NCBI GenBank assembly: GCA_051861205.1
Contig: JBHYDC010000003.1
Coordinates: 62,001-126,000, forward strand
DNA length: 64,000 nucleotides
Direction: 5' to 3'
Source: JBHYDC01 sp051861205
GTDB lineage: Bacteria > Pseudomonadota > Alphaproteobacteria > Rhizobiales > Pleomorphomonadaceae
The number at the start of each line of letters is the position of its first letter. Positions within the stretch are counted from its first letter, which is position 1. Shown here one piece after another: positions 25,664-35,690 of this stretch. The notes beneath the pieces are model-generated. The model was not told the DNA's origin and did not search any database. It saw only the letters and a list, made by a program, of their open reading frames with translations. Position numbers and translations under genes: made by a program.

Positions 25664-25944
25664 CGACCGGCTCGCAGTGCGCACCGCCCATTTTTACACC
25701 GAGAGAATTGATACCTCGCCGGCAAACCCGGAAGCGGCCAGAGCTTGAACGAGGCTTTGACTAAGTTTCTTGCATCATGGTGCCTTGACGACGGCTTTGT
25801 TGGGCAGATATGGCTATCCGAAGCGGTTTGGAACCAGTGAAAAAACTGGCAGACGCGTTTCATATCGTTTGTTCGTGGAGGACGAACAAGCGGGCGGAAC
25901 GCAGACAAATCGCCTTGACGAACTTCGTTGGGAGGATCGGGTCC

Positions 25945-27207
25945 ATGTTGAACAAGATCATTGCCGGGCTCTTGCTCGGAACGTCAGTCATAGCCGGTGC
26001 GGCCCATGCCGCCGACCTGCAATTCGTGTCGGGCTCCGTGGGCCGGGACATCGAATTCCTGCAGGAAGAGTTCAAGCGCTTCGAAGCCGAAACCGGCAAC
26101 AAGGTGACCGTGGTTCCGATGCCGGCCTCCACGACCGACCAGTTCGGCCAGTACCGCCTGTGGCTTGCCGCCGGCAACAGCGACATCGACGTTTATCAGA
26201 CCGACGTGATCTGGGCGCCGCAGTTGGCCGACCAGTTCCTCGACCTGACCGAAGCCGCCAAGGACGTGGCGAAGGATCACTTCCCCTCCATCATCGAAAG
26301 CCAGACCGTCAACGGCAAGCTCGTCGCCCTGCCGGCGTTTACCGATGCCCCGGCGCTCTACTACCGCAAGGACCTTCTGGAGAAATACGGCAAGGCCGTG
26401 CCGAAGACCTGGGACGAGATGGCGGCCACCGCCAAGGAAATCCAGGACAAGGAACGCGAAGCCGGTTCGAAGGACCTGTGGGGCTTCGTTTGGCAGGGCA
26501 ACGCCTATGAAGGCCTGACCTGCAACGCGCTGGAGTGGGTGAAGTCGTCCGGCGGCGGCCAGATCGTGGAAGCCGACGGCTCCATCTCCATCAACAACGA
26601 GAAGGCCGCAGCCGCGATCGATCGCGCCAAGAGCTGGGTCAGCGCCATTTCGCCTCCGGGCGTTCTGGCTTACGGCGAGGAAGACTCCCGTGGCGTGTGG
26701 CAGACCGGCAATGCCGTGTTCATGCGCAATTGGCCTTACGCCTACTCGCTCGGTAACGGCGACGATAGCGCCGTGAAGGGCAAGTTCGACGTGACCACCC
26801 TGCCGGTGGGCGCGGAAGGCGACACCTCGGCCGCCACGCTCGGCGGCTGGAACGTGGCCGTTTCGAAATACTCCAAGCACCCGGAAGAGGCGATTGCGCT
26901 CGCCAAGTTCCTCGCCTCGCCGGAGCATCAGAAGCGCCGCGCGATTGCCCTGACGCAGCTGCCGACCATCGTGTCGCTCTATGAAGATGCCGATATCGCG
27001 GCCGCGGCTCCGATCATCCCGCGCTGGAAGGACGTGTTCCTGAGCGCGGTGCCGCGCCCCTCGGCTCCGACCAAGGTGAAGTACAACGAGGTATCCTCGC
27101 TGTTCTGGAGCGCGGTGCACGACACGCTTTCGGGCAATGGCACGGCAGCGGAAAACCTGGAACTGCTGGAAGCCAAGCTGACGACCCTGAAGGGCGAAGC
27201 CTGGTAA
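25945..27207 (+). CDS. ABC transporter sugar-binding protein (ThuE-like)
   Basis: A 420-residue periplasmic binding protein with a clear signal peptide (MLNKIIAGLLLGTSVIAGAAHA / ADLQF). Cluster 1 (MalE-type) features include TGNKVTVVPMPASTTDQFGQYRLWLAAG and the ligand-contact stretch GNAYEGLTCNALEW. It resembles rhizobial trehalose/maltose-binding ThuE; the assignment to disaccharides is by resemblance only. The start has the ribosome binding site GGGAGGA at 25930. A hairpin after the gene probably lowers read-through into the permeases, matching the usual excess of binding protein. Confidence 0.87.
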   Translation: MLNKIIAGLLLGTSVIAGAAHAADLQFVSGSVGRDIEFLQEEFKRFEAETGNKVTVVPMPASTTDQFGQYRLWLAAGNSDIDVYQTDVIWAPQLADQFLDLTEAAKDVAKDHFPSIIESQTVNGKLVALPAFTDAPALYYRKDLLEKYGKAVPKTWDEMAATAKEIQDKEREAGSKDLWGFVWQGNAYEGLTCNALEWVKSSGGGQIVEADGSISINNEKAAAAIDRAKSWVSAISPPGVLAYGEEDSRGVWQTGNAVFMRNWPYAYSLGNGDDSAVKGKFDVTTLPVGAEGDTSAATLGGWNVAVSKYSKHPEEAIALAKFLASPEHQKRRAIALTQLPTIVSLYEDADIAAAAPIIPRWKDVFLSAVPRPSAPTKVKYNEVSSLFWSAVHDTLSGNGTAAENLELLEAKLTTLKGEAW

Positions 27208-27227
27208 TCAGCTCCGCTTGAGAGACG

Positions 27228-27256
27228 GCGCGAGGGGGTTTTTTGCTCCCTCGCGC
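27228..27256 (+). terminator. Intercistronic hairpin after the binding-protein gene
   Basis: A 9-bp stem GCGCGAGGG / CCCTCGCGC with an 11-base loop, followed by ATTTT. It lies between the binding protein and the first permease; likely a partial terminator or 3'-end stabiliser. Confidence 0.65.
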
Positions 27257-27289
27257 ATTTTGCGTTTCCTCTCGACCGGGCCGATCGCC

Positions 27290-28275
27290 ATGACAACCGC
27301 AGGGGTAAACATCGACGCCCGTCCGCTGAAGCAGGGCGACCGCGTCAAATCCGAGTTGTTGGCGCAGCGCGCCCGGGCGGCCATGTTCTTCCTGGCGCCC
27401 ATGATCGTGGCACTGGCCGTGGTGGCGGGATGGCCGCTGGCCCGGACGATCTACTTCTCCTTCACCGACGCTTCGCTGACCAATCTGGAAGGCGCCCGCT
27501 TCGTCGGCTTCGACAATTACCTGACGTGGATCACGCTGAAGAGCGGCCGCACGGTCTATTCCGGGTTGCTGGTCGATCCGGCGTGGTGGAACGCGGTGTG
27601 GAACACCGTGCGCTTCGCCGTGGTGTCTGTGACGCTGGAGACCTTCTTCGGGCTTCTGATCGCGCTGCTGCTCAACGCCGAATTCCGCGGCCGGGGCATC
27701 GTGCGCGCGGCCATCCTGATCCCCTGGGCGATCCCGACCATCGTGTCGGCCCGGATGTGGGGCTGGATGCTGAACGACCAATTCGGCATCATCAACGACG
27801 TGCTGCTTGGCCTGGGGCTGATCAGCACCAAGATCGCGTGGACCGCGACCGCCGATACCGCGATGATCGCCGTGCTGATCGTGGACGTTTGGAAAACGAC
27901 GCCGTTCATGGCGCTGCTCATTCTGGCGGGCCTGCAAATGGTGCCGCGCGACATCTATGAGGCCGCCGAGATCGACGGCGTTCACCCCGTGAAGCAATTC
28001 TTCCGCATCACGCTGCCCTTGGTGCGGCCGGCTATCATGGTGGCGGTGATCTTCCGCCTGCTCGACGCGATGCGCATTTTCGACCTGATCTATGTGCTGA
28101 CGCCCAACAGCGCCCAGACGAAGACGATGTCGGTGCTGGCGCGGGAAAATCTGATCGAGTTCGACAAGTTCGCCTATGGGTCGGCGCAGTCGACGCTTCT
28201 GTTCGTGCTGATTGCGCTGATGACGATGGCGTATATCTGGCTTGGCCGGGTGAAGCTGGACGGGGGAGACCGGTG

Positions 28276-28276
<1 letters not shown>
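27290..28276 (+). CDS. Sugar ABC transporter permease (ThuF/MalF-like)
   Basis: A 328-residue inner-membrane protein with about six membrane segments (for example AAMFFLAPMIVALAVVAGW and FAVVSVTLETFFGLLIALLL). The EAA loop is visible in EAAEIDGVHPVKQFFRITLP and contacts the ATPase. The ATG at 27290 follows an 82-base spacer after the binding-protein gene. It overlaps the next permease start by one base (TGATG). It forms a transporter with the binding protein and the following permease; the ATPase is not encoded here. Confidence 0.9.
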
Positions 28277-29106
<830 letters not shown>

Positions 29107-29183
29107 TTGGCGTAGAACGCCTTGGCATTTCCCGATCGGATGGGATCATTCCGACCGGGAAGAAATTTCACACTTTCAATAAC

Positions 29184-29363
29184 TTAAGGCGTCTGGTCCG
29201 CCGTGAAGAGCGCGAAGACGGACGGCGTTTCGATGCCCGTGAAGAAGGGCTGAAGCTCGGGAACCGCCATCATGGCCTCGCCGGTGGCGGCCCAGCTTGC
29301 TTCGTCCTGCCAGAGCAGCAGCTCGCCAAAGGCGCGGGTCGCGGCGTCGCCCGTGGTCTTCAT
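29184..29363 (-). CDS. Small EthD-like protein, possibly truncated
   Basis: A 59-residue frame with strong GC-rich third positions, hence probably translated. The sequence FGELLLWQDEASWAATGEAMM and VPELQPFFTGIETPSV resembles the C-terminal half of EthD/dimeric alpha-beta-barrel proteins; the N-terminal strand-helix half is missing. GGAAG lies 8 bases before the chosen ATG (29363); ATG 29369 is an alternative. It may be a remnant of a normal-length gene or a genuine short protein. It lies last in the minus-strand catabolic series, after a full-length Dabb gene, and converges with the ThuG-like gene. Confidence 0.5.
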   Translation of the reverse strand: MKTTGDAATRAFGELLLWQDEASWAATGEAMMAVPELQPFFTGIETPSVFALFTADQTP

Positions 29364-29427
29364 TCCCATATCTTCCTTTCAAGTACCCCCGGACAAAGCC
29401 GGTGTGGGGACACTCATGCAGAAAGGT

Positions 29428-29446
29428 ACTGACAAAACATGTCAGT
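29428..29446. repeat. Inverted repeat ACTGACA-N5-TGTCAGT
   Basis: A perfect 7-bp inverted repeat lying in the gap between the Dabb gene stop (29448) and the small EthD-like gene. AT-rich spacer and modest stem favour a regulator binding site over a terminator, but either is possible. Confidence 0.5.
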
Positions 29447-29447
29447 A

Positions 29448-29756
29448 TCAGGCGATGACCAGATCATAGACGAACACGCCGTCCAATCCGCCGGTGGTCT
29501 CGACGATCAGGGCGCCGACTTTGGCGTGCTCGGGGTCGGCAAGGTATCGGTCGCGGGCGGCGGAGCCGTCGAAGATGACGATGAAGCCGCCGGTGTGGCC
29601 TTTGTGGAGGCCTTCAGGCGAGACGTTCGGGCCGGATGTTACGGAGACGAAGCCGGGGATACGGGGTTTGAGGGCGGCGACGGCGGCGTAGATCGCGGAT
29701 TTGTCGGCGGCGGTGACTTCGGGGCGGAACTTCAAGAAGACGCAGTGTGCGATCAT
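29448..29756 (-). CDS. Dabb (stress-responsive alpha/beta barrel) family protein
   Basis: A 102-residue ferredoxin-like-fold protein. The Dabb signature is visible: the opening MIAHCVFLKFRPEVTAADK, the strand GFIVIFDGSAARDRYLADPEH and the ending FVYDLVIA. Dabb proteins dimerise to form a barrel; members include stress proteins and small cyclases or lactone-handling enzymes, so a role in processing an oxidised intermediate would fit. The start overlaps the preceding GMC oxidoreductase stop by four bases, so the two are co-translated. Confidence 0.88.
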   Translation of the reverse strand: MIAHCVFLKFRPEVTAADKSAIYAAVAALKPRIPGFVSVTSGPNVSPEGLHKGHTGGFIVIFDGSAARDRYLADPEHAKVGALIVETTGGLDGVFVYDLVIA

Positions 29757-31390
29757 GCGGCAAGGTCCTTGGTACGCGGGCTGAGGTCGGCGCGCGGGAG
29801 CGGGGGAAGGCCGCGAATGTGATCGGCGGCTTTTTCCGCGATCATGATGGTGGGCGCGTTGGTATTCGACGAGTTCACACGCGGCATGACGGAGCTGTCG
29901 CAGACGCGGAGGCCCTCAAGGCCGTGAACGCGAAGGTCGGGTGCGACGACGGCATCCGCATCGATGCCCATCTTGCAAGTGCCGGCGGGGTGGTGGTCGG
30001 TCTTGGCGTGGGCGCAGCCGTAATTGAACAAATCCTCGTCCGAGAGGACGCCGGGGCCGGGCAGAACCTCGCGCTGAACGTAGGGTTTCAGCGCGTTCTG
30101 GCGCATGATTTCGCGGGCGAGTTTGAGGCCGCGGATGGACATCTCGCGGTCGTAGGGATCGGCCCAGTAGTTGGGGTCGATGAGGGGCATCGCGCGCGGA
30201 TCGGCCGAGGCAAGGCGGACGGTGCCGCGCGAGCGGGGGCGCAGGAAGGCGGAGTTCAGCGTGACGCCGGGGTTGTTCATACGGGCGACGCCGGCTTCGA
30301 TGCCGGAGCCTTGGCCGAGGTGGAACTGGATATCCGGCGAGCGGGCGGCGGGGTCGGCATACCAGAACCCGCCCGTTTCAAAGAGGCTGGAGGAGACCGG
30401 GCCACGCTTGAAGACGATGTATTGCAGGCCGGCCCAAAGGGTGCGGTGCCATTTGGCGACGTTATCGTAGGTGTGATCGCCGGTGCATTCGGCGATGACG
30501 AACAGATCGAGATGGTCCTGCATGTTGGAGCCGACGCCGGGCAGGTCGTGCACGGGGGTGATGCCGACGGATTTCAGGTGATCAGCGGGGCCGATGCCGG
30601 AGAGTTGCAGGAGGCGGGGGGAGCCGATGGCGCCGGAGGTGACGATGACCTCGCGGTCCGCGCGCAGGAGCTTGGGCAAGGTTTCCTTGCCCTCGACATA
30701 TTCAACGCCGACGGCGCGGCGCTTTTCCAAGACGACGCGCAGAACATTCGCGCCGGTGACGACCTTGAGGTTCGGACGGCTGGCGGCGGGGCGGAGGTAG
30801 GCGGTGGCGCCGGACGAGCGGCGGGCGTTCTTCTGGGTGAGCTGATAGGGGCCGACGCCGTCCTGCACCGCGCCGTTGAAATCGTGATTATAGGGGATGC
30901 CGATTTCCTGGGCGGCGCGGAAATAGGCATCGCAAATCGGGAGCATGCCGAGCGGGTTGGAGACGCCGAGCGGGCCGCCGTAGGAATGATAGGCGTTGTG
31001 GAAGCTCTGGTTGTCCTCGGCGCGCTTGAAGTAAGGGAGCACGTCTTCGTAGCTCCAGCCGGTGCAGCCGTGATCGCTCGCCCACTCGTCATAGTCGAGG
31101 CGATTGCCGCGCGTGTAGAGCTGGGCGTTGATCGAGGATCCGCCGCCAATGACCTTGGCTTGCGTGTACCAGAGCACGCGGTTTTTCATGTGGCGCTGCG
31201 GGACCGTCGACCAGCCCCAGCTTGCGATGCCCTTGGTCATCTTGGCGAAACCGGCAGGCATGTGGAAATAGGGGTGGCGATCCGTGCCGCCGGCTTCCAG
31301 GAGGACGACAGAGACGGACGGATCTTCCGTGAGACGATTGGCGAGGACGCAGCCGGCCGGGCCGCCGCCGACGATGATGTAGTCCGTCAT
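29753..31390 (-). CDS. GMC family FAD-dependent oxidoreductase (choline-dehydrogenase-like)
   Basis: A 545-residue flavoenzyme oxidising an alcohol. N-terminal FAD-binding motif YIIVGGGPAGCVLANRL with LLEAGG; the GMC signature GGGSSINAQLYTRGN; a C-terminal active-site His in DHHPAGTCKMG and the second conserved residue Asn in NTNAPTIMIAEK. ATG 31390 begins right at the FAD motif and has GAGGA upstream. It is downstream of the SDR and the second GMC gene and coupled to the Dabb gene. The substrate cannot be read from sequence; the choline label reflects family only. Confidence 0.9.
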   Translation of the reverse strand: MTDYIIVGGGPAGCVLANRLTEDPSVSVVLLEAGGTDRHPYFHMPAGFAKMTKGIASWGWSTVPQRHMKNRVLWYTQAKVIGGGSSINAQLYTRGNRLDYDEWASDHGCTGWSYEDVLPYFKRAEDNQSFHNAYHSYGGPLGVSNPLGMLPICDAYFRAAQEIGIPYNHDFNGAVQDGVGPYQLTQKNARRSSGATAYLRPAASRPNLKVVTGANVLRVVLEKRRAVGVEYVEGKETLPKLLRADREVIVTSGAIGSPRLLQLSGIGPADHLKSVGITPVHDLPGVGSNMQDHLDLFVIAECTGDHTYDNVAKWHRTLWAGLQYIVFKRGPVSSSLFETGGFWYADPAARSPDIQFHLGQGSGIEAGVARMNNPGVTLNSAFLRPRSRGTVRLASADPRAMPLIDPNYWADPYDREMSIRGLKLAREIMRQNALKPYVQREVLPGPGVLSDEDLFNYGCAHAKTDHHPAGTCKMGIDADAVVAPDLRVHGLEGLRVCDSSVMPRVNSSNTNAPTIMIAEKAADHIRGLPPLPRADLSPRTKDLAA

Positions 31391-31415
31391 ATCCCGTCCT
31401 CTTGAAAGGGAGGGG

Positions 31416-32171
31416 TCAGAGCCGGGGGAGGCTGAGACCGCCGTCGATGTCGATGATTTGGCCTTGCGAGAAGGCGAAGGCGCCGCCCGCGAGCGCGACG
31501 ATGGCACGGGCGATATCGTCCGGATAGCCCCAGCGGGCCTGCGGGACGAGGCCGGCTTCGATGAGACGGTCGTATTTATCGCGCACGCCGGCGGTCATGT
31601 CGGTGGCGATGATGCCGGGGCGGATCTCGTAGACGCCGATCCCGGTGGAGGCGAGGCGGAGCGCCAGCGCCTTCACGGCCATGGAGAGGCCGGCTTTGGA
31701 GACGCAATAGTCGGTGCGCTCGGGCGAGGCGGCTTCGGCGCTGACGGAGGTGATTGTGATGATGGCGCGGGGGTACGGAGAGGGCGCGGCGAGCATGCGC
31801 TTTACAACGGCCTGGGTGAGGAAGACCGTGCCGCGCAGGTTGACGGAAAGCACCGTGTCGAAGTTTTCAGGGCTTAGATCGAGAAGATCGCCGCGAAGCA
31901 CCGAGCCCCGGCCGGCGTTGTTGACGAGGAGATCGACCGGGCCGACCGTGGCTTCGATGCGGGCAAGCGCGGGGGCGTGGCACGAGAGGTCGGCAAGGTC
32001 GAAGGTTTCGCCGTGGGCGCGGACGCCGAGCGATTGGAGGGAGTAGACGGCCTCGGACGGGTCTTCGACGTCGGTGATGGCGAGATCGTAGCCGGCGGCA
32101 GCGAGCGCGTGGGCGACGGCGTGGCCGATGCCGCGGGCGGCGCCGGTGACGAGGGCGACGGGGCGGGTCAT
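31416..32171 (-). CDS. SDR family NAD(P)-dependent oxidoreductase
   Basis: A 251-residue classical short-chain dehydrogenase. Cofactor motif VALVTGAARGIGHAV, structural NNAG, and the catalytic Ser...Tyr-x-x-x-Lys in ITSVSAEAASPERTDYCVSK; the C-terminal GQIIDIDGGLSLPRL is typical of FabG-like enzymes. An acidic residue after the second strand (AITDVEDPSEA) suggests NAD preference. The start overlaps the GMC stop (ATGA). It probably oxidises a polyol or reduces a keto sugar in the catabolic unit; this is inferred from context. Confidence 0.88.
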   Translation of the reverse strand: MTRPVALVTGAARGIGHAVAHALAAAGYDLAITDVEDPSEAVYSLQSLGVRAHGETFDLADLSCHAPALARIEATVGPVDLLVNNAGRGSVLRGDLLDLSPENFDTVLSVNLRGTVFLTQAVVKRMLAAPSPYPRAIITITSVSAEAASPERTDYCVSKAGLSMAVKALALRLASTGIGVYEIRPGIIATDMTAGVRDKYDRLIEAGLVPQARWGYPDDIARAIVALAGGAFAFSQGQIIDIDGGLSLPRL

Positions 32172-33694
32172 GAGCTGCTCCGAAGGTCGGTGCGGCGGAG
32201 GTGGTTGGCGGCGCGCAGCGCCTGCGCGGCGACGGAGAGGGCCGGATTCACGGCGGCGGACGTGGGGAGGTAGGAGGCGTCGACCACGAAGAGGTTTTGG
32301 TGCTGGAAGGCGCGGCCGTAGGTGTCGATGGGGGCGAGCGCTGGATCGGTGCCGAAGCGGATAGTGCCGCATTGGTGGGAAGGGGTGCGCCGGTCGAAGG
32401 CGCGTGAGAGGACGATTGGGAAGCCGGCGGCCTTGCAACGCTCGCGCATGATGTGGACGAGGCGCTGGTGGGGTTTCAGGTTTGACCGGCGCCAGTCGAG
32501 GTGGATGCGGCCGTCTTTCAGCCAGACGCGGCTTTCCGGGTTCGGCAGATCCTCGCTCATCAAATACCAGTCGACGGCGCGGTCAGCCATGAGCTTCAGG
32601 GCGAATTCGGGGGCGCGCGGGACGTTGGCCTTGAGGATGGGGGCGGTGACGCGGCCGAGGAGCTGGACGTTGCCGAGCGGGGGGCCGCCGTTTCCGTCCG
32701 ACAGGTAGAAGTCGTTGATACCGATCGTCTTTTGGTAGACGGACGTGTTGCGCCAGCGCGGGTCGATCGCGAGCATGGCGGAGGAATTGTGGTTCATGAA
32801 GTTGCGTCCGACCTGATCTGACGCGTTGGCAAGGCCGGTGGGGTAGGCGTCGGTGGCCGAGGCGAGCAAAAGGACGGCGGATTGGACTGCGCCGGCGGAG
32901 AGGACGACGAGCCCCGGCGTGAGACGGTGGGTTTCGCCGGCTTTTTCATATTCGACGGCGACGATGCGGCCGCTCTCGCCGGGAATGAGGCGGGTGACGC
33001 GCGCGCCGGTTTCGAGCGTGATGTCCGGATCGGTGAGGGCGGATTTGAGGCCGCAGCTTTCCGCGTCGCTCTTACCGAAATCGGTGTTGGGATAGGCGTC
33101 CCACGGGGTGGCGGCGCGCTTCAGCCAGCGCTCGATATCGACGCCGAGCGGGAGCGAGAAGGGGTGGAGACCGGCGCGCGCCATGCGGCGGCGCACCTCG
33201 GCGATGGCCGGCTCGTCGGGGACGGGCGGGTGCGGATAGGGGGCGGAATGGGGCGGCTCGGTCGGGTCGCCGGCGGTGTCGCCGCGCACCTCGTAGAGGC
33301 GTTCGGCGGCAGTGTACCAGGGCTCGAAGTCGTCGTAGGAGATCGGCCACGCCGGCGAGACGCCCTCCTCGTGCTGCATCTCTGCAAAGTCTTCGCGGCG
33401 GTAGCGGATGAGCACCGCGCCGTAGAACTTGGTGTTGCCGCCGACGTTGGCGTAATTGCCGGGGTTGAACGGGACGCCGGCGGCGTCCAGCCACATTTCC
33501 TTCGGGCGAAAATGGCCGCGCTGGAAGATGGCGCGGGGGTCGCGGTTCTCCGGGATATCGGCGAGATGTTCGCCGCGCTCCAGGATAACGACCTTCGCGC
33601 CGTTGCCCTTGATGCCGGCGGCGAAGGTGGCCCCGCCCATGCCGGAGCCGATAATGACGATGTCAGGCGAGGTGTTCGAAACGATGTTCGGCAT
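32168..33694 (-). CDS. GMC family oxidoreductase (sugar/polyol dehydrogenase-like)
   Basis: A 508-residue FAD enzyme of the divergent GMC branch that includes sugar and polyol dehydrogenases and pyranose-oxidase relatives. FAD motif DIVIIGSGMGGATFAAG with VILERGEHL; ANVGGNTKFYGAVLIRYR; C-terminal catalytic His in RRTPSHQCGTIRFGTDP and NLFVVDASYLPTSAAVNPALS. It differs from the second GMC gene of the cluster in both signatures. Start ATG 33694 lies 5 bases after the ATPase stop. Being directly behind the importer genes suggests it acts first on the imported compound. No signal peptide. Confidence 0.87.
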   Translation of the reverse strand: MPNIVSNTSPDIVIIGSGMGGATFAAGIKGNGAKVVILERGEHLADIPENRDPRAIFQRGHFRPKEMWLDAAGVPFNPGNYANVGGNTKFYGAVLIRYRREDFAEMQHEEGVSPAWPISYDDFEPWYTAAERLYEVRGDTAGDPTEPPHSAPYPHPPVPDEPAIAEVRRRMARAGLHPFSLPLGVDIERWLKRAATPWDAYPNTDFGKSDAESCGLKSALTDPDITLETGARVTRLIPGESGRIVAVEYEKAGETHRLTPGLVVLSAGAVQSAVLLLASATDAYPTGLANASDQVGRNFMNHNSSAMLAIDPRWRNTSVYQKTIGINDFYLSDGNGGPPLGNVQLLGRVTAPILKANVPRAPEFALKLMADRAVDWYLMSEDLPNPESRVWLKDGRIHLDWRRSNLKPHQRLVHIMRERCKAAGFPIVLSRAFDRRTPSHQCGTIRFGTDPALAPIDTYGRAFQHQNLFVVDASYLPTSAAVNPALSVAAQALRAANHLRRTDLRSSS

Positions 33695-33699
33695 GGGCG

Positions 33700-34803
33700 T
33701 CAAGCCACCCGCTGCTCCGTCGCGGGGTCGAAATACACCGCTTTGTCCATGTTGAAGGCGAAGTCCATCCGGTCGCCGGCGCGGATGGCGACGTCCGAAC
33801 GCATGCGGGCGATGACTTCCTTGCCGCCGAGTTTCGTCACGACGAAGGTGTCGGAGCCGGCCGGTTCGACGACGTCGACATGACAGGGCGCGTGTACGAT
33901 GGTCTTGGCCGTGCGGTCGGCGCCTTCGATGTCGGTGATCGCTTCCGGGCGAATACCGAGGAGAACCTCGCGGCCCTCCAGCGCGCGAAGACGGTCGGCA
34001 TCGCGGCCGGGTTCCAGCGCGAGTTCGGGCTCGTTCGCCCGGCCTAGAACGACTTTGCCGGACTTGACCTTGGCTTTGATGAGGTTCATGGACGGCGAGC
34101 CCATGAAATCGGCGACAAAGACGTTGACCGGGTCGTTGTAGACCTCGGCGGGGGTGCCGAACTGCTGGAGCACGCCGTCGCGCAACACCGCGATCTTGCT
34201 CGCGAGCGTCATCGCTTCGACCTGATCATGCGTGACGTAGACGATGGTGGTGCCCATCTTCTGGTGCAGACGCTTGATCTCCGTGCGCATGTCGACGCGC
34301 AGCTTGGCATCGAGGTTCGAGAGCGGCTCGTCGAACAGGAACACCTGCGGATCGCGCACCAAGGCGCGGCCCATGGCGACGCGCTGGCGCTGGCCGCCGG
34401 AAAGCTGGCTGGGCTTGCGGGCGAGGAGATGCTTGATCTGCAGCATATCCGCGACCTTGGACACGGCCGCATCGCGATCGGCCTTGGGCACGCCGCGCAT
34501 TTCGAGGCCGAAGGCGATGTTGCCGGCCACCGTCATGTTCGGATAGAGCGCGTAGGACTGAAACACCATGGCGATGTCGCGCTGGCTCGGCGGCAATTCG
34601 TTGACGCGCTTGCCGCGAATGCGAACCTCGCCGGACGAGATGGAGTCGAGACCCGCGATCATCGAGAGCAGAGTGGACTTGCCGCAGCCGGAGGGCCCGA
34701 CGAGGACGAGAAAGCCGCCCTCCTCGACCTCGAGATCGATGCCCTTGAGGACATCGACATGGCCGAAGCGCTTCACGAGGCGATCGATTTCGAGAAACGC
34801 CAT
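33700..34803 (-). CDS. Sugar ABC transporter ATPase (UgpC/MalK family)
   Basis: A 367-residue ATPase. Walker A VGPSGCGKSTLL, Q loop VFQSYALYPNM, signature LSGGQRQRVAMGRAL, Walker B VFLFDEPLSNLDAKLR, and a switch His in YVTHDQVEAM. A C-terminal TOBE regulatory region (about 240-367) includes GIRPEAITD and ends FDPATEQRVA. Such ATPases energise sugar importers and can serve more than one permease pair. It follows the MalG-like permease by 5 bases and is followed by a GMC oxidoreductase. Confidence 0.95.
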   Translation of the reverse strand: MAFLEIDRLVKRFGHVDVLKGIDLEVEEGGFLVLVGPSGCGKSTLLSMIAGLDSISSGEVRIRGKRVNELPPSQRDIAMVFQSYALYPNMTVAGNIAFGLEMRGVPKADRDAAVSKVADMLQIKHLLARKPSQLSGGQRQRVAMGRALVRDPQVFLFDEPLSNLDAKLRVDMRTEIKRLHQKMGTTIVYVTHDQVEAMTLASKIAVLRDGVLQQFGTPAEVYNDPVNVFVADFMGSPSMNLIKAKVKSGKVVLGRANEPELALEPGRDADRLRALEGREVLLGIRPEAITDIEGADRTAKTIVHAPCHVDVVEPAGSDTFVVTKLGGKEVIARMRSDVAIRAGDRMDFAFNMDKAVYFDPATEQRVA

Positions 34804-34808
34804 GGTTT

Positions 34809-35690
34809 TTAGCCTTTGACTGCGCCCGCCATCAGACCGCGCACGAAATAGCGGCCGGAGACGACGTAGACGACGAGGGTGGGAAGGGCAGCGAGAATCG
34901 CGCCGGCGAAGTGGACGTTGTATTCCTTGACCCCGGTCGACGACGACACGAGGTTGTTGAGTGCGACCGTCATCGGCAGACTGTCGAAATCGGCGAAGGA
35001 TGCGCCGAAGAGGAAGTCGTTCCAGACATTGGTGAACTGCCAGATCACGGTGACCACGATGATCGGACCGGACGAGGGCAGCATGATGCGGCCGAAGATC
35101 TGCCAGAAGCTGGCGCCGTCGATCTGCGCGGCTTTCACTAGCTCGGTCGGGAAGGCTTCGTAATAGTTTCGGAAGAACAGCGTTGTGAAACCGATGCCAT
35201 AAACGACGTGAACCATGACGAGACCCGGCGTGGTGCCGGCAAGACCGATGAGGCCGAGAATGCGCGCCATCGGGATCAGCACGATCTGGAAGGGAATGAA
35301 GCAGGCGAGCAGCATCATGCCGAACACGATGTTGTGGCCGGGGAAACGCCACTTCGTCAGCACATAGCCGTTCATCGCGCCAAAGAGGGTGGAGAGCGCG
35401 ACGGCAGGCACCACCATCAGGATGGAATTGATGAAATAGGGCGAAAGGCCCGTGGGCGAGACGCCGATCTGGGCGGAGTTCCAGGCGCTGCGCCACGGGT
35501 CGAGCGTGAAGACCTGCGGCAGGGCGAGCATGGCGCCGCCGCGGATCTCGTCCAGCGGCTTCACCGAATTCACCAGCATCACATAGAGCGGCAGCATGTA
35601 ATACACGGCGAAGAAGACGAGCGCCGCGTAGATGATCCCGCGTGCAAGACGCGAGGTGCGGACGGCGGTGTCCGGCGTGCTAGCGGCCAT
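34809..35690 (-). CDS. Sugar ABC transporter permease (MalG/GtsC-like)
   Basis: A 293-residue inner-membrane permease: N-terminal segment GIIYAALVFFAVYYMLPLYVML with the VNSVKPLDEI motif, and an EAA-type loop VKAAQIDGASFWQIFGRIMLP. The start at 35690 overlaps the end of the preceding permease by 11 bases and has GGGAGGG upstream. It is one of four importer subunits in the order binding protein, MalF-like, MalG-like, ATPase, as in Gts glucose transporters. Confidence 0.92.
   Translation of the reverse strand: MAASTPDTAVRTSRLARGIIYAALVFFAVYYMLPLYVMLVNSVKPLDEIRGGAMLALPQVFTLDPWRSAWNSAQIGVSPTGLSPYFINSILMVVPAVALSTLFGAMNGYVLTKWRFPGHNIVFGMMLLACFIPFQIVLIPMARILGLIGLAGTTPGLVMVHVVYGIGFTTLFFRNYYEAFPTELVKAAQIDGASFWQIFGRIMLPSSGPIIVVTVIWQFTNVWNDFLFGASFADFDSLPMTVALNNLVSSSTGVKEYNVHFAGAILAALPTLVVYVVSGRYFVRGLMAGAVKG

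Noticed and set aside
29747..31405. A 552-codon plus-strand frame opposite the GMC oxidoreductase
   Set aside because: Low-complexity Gly/Ala/Asp/Val shadow; the minus strand encodes FAD and GMC motifs.
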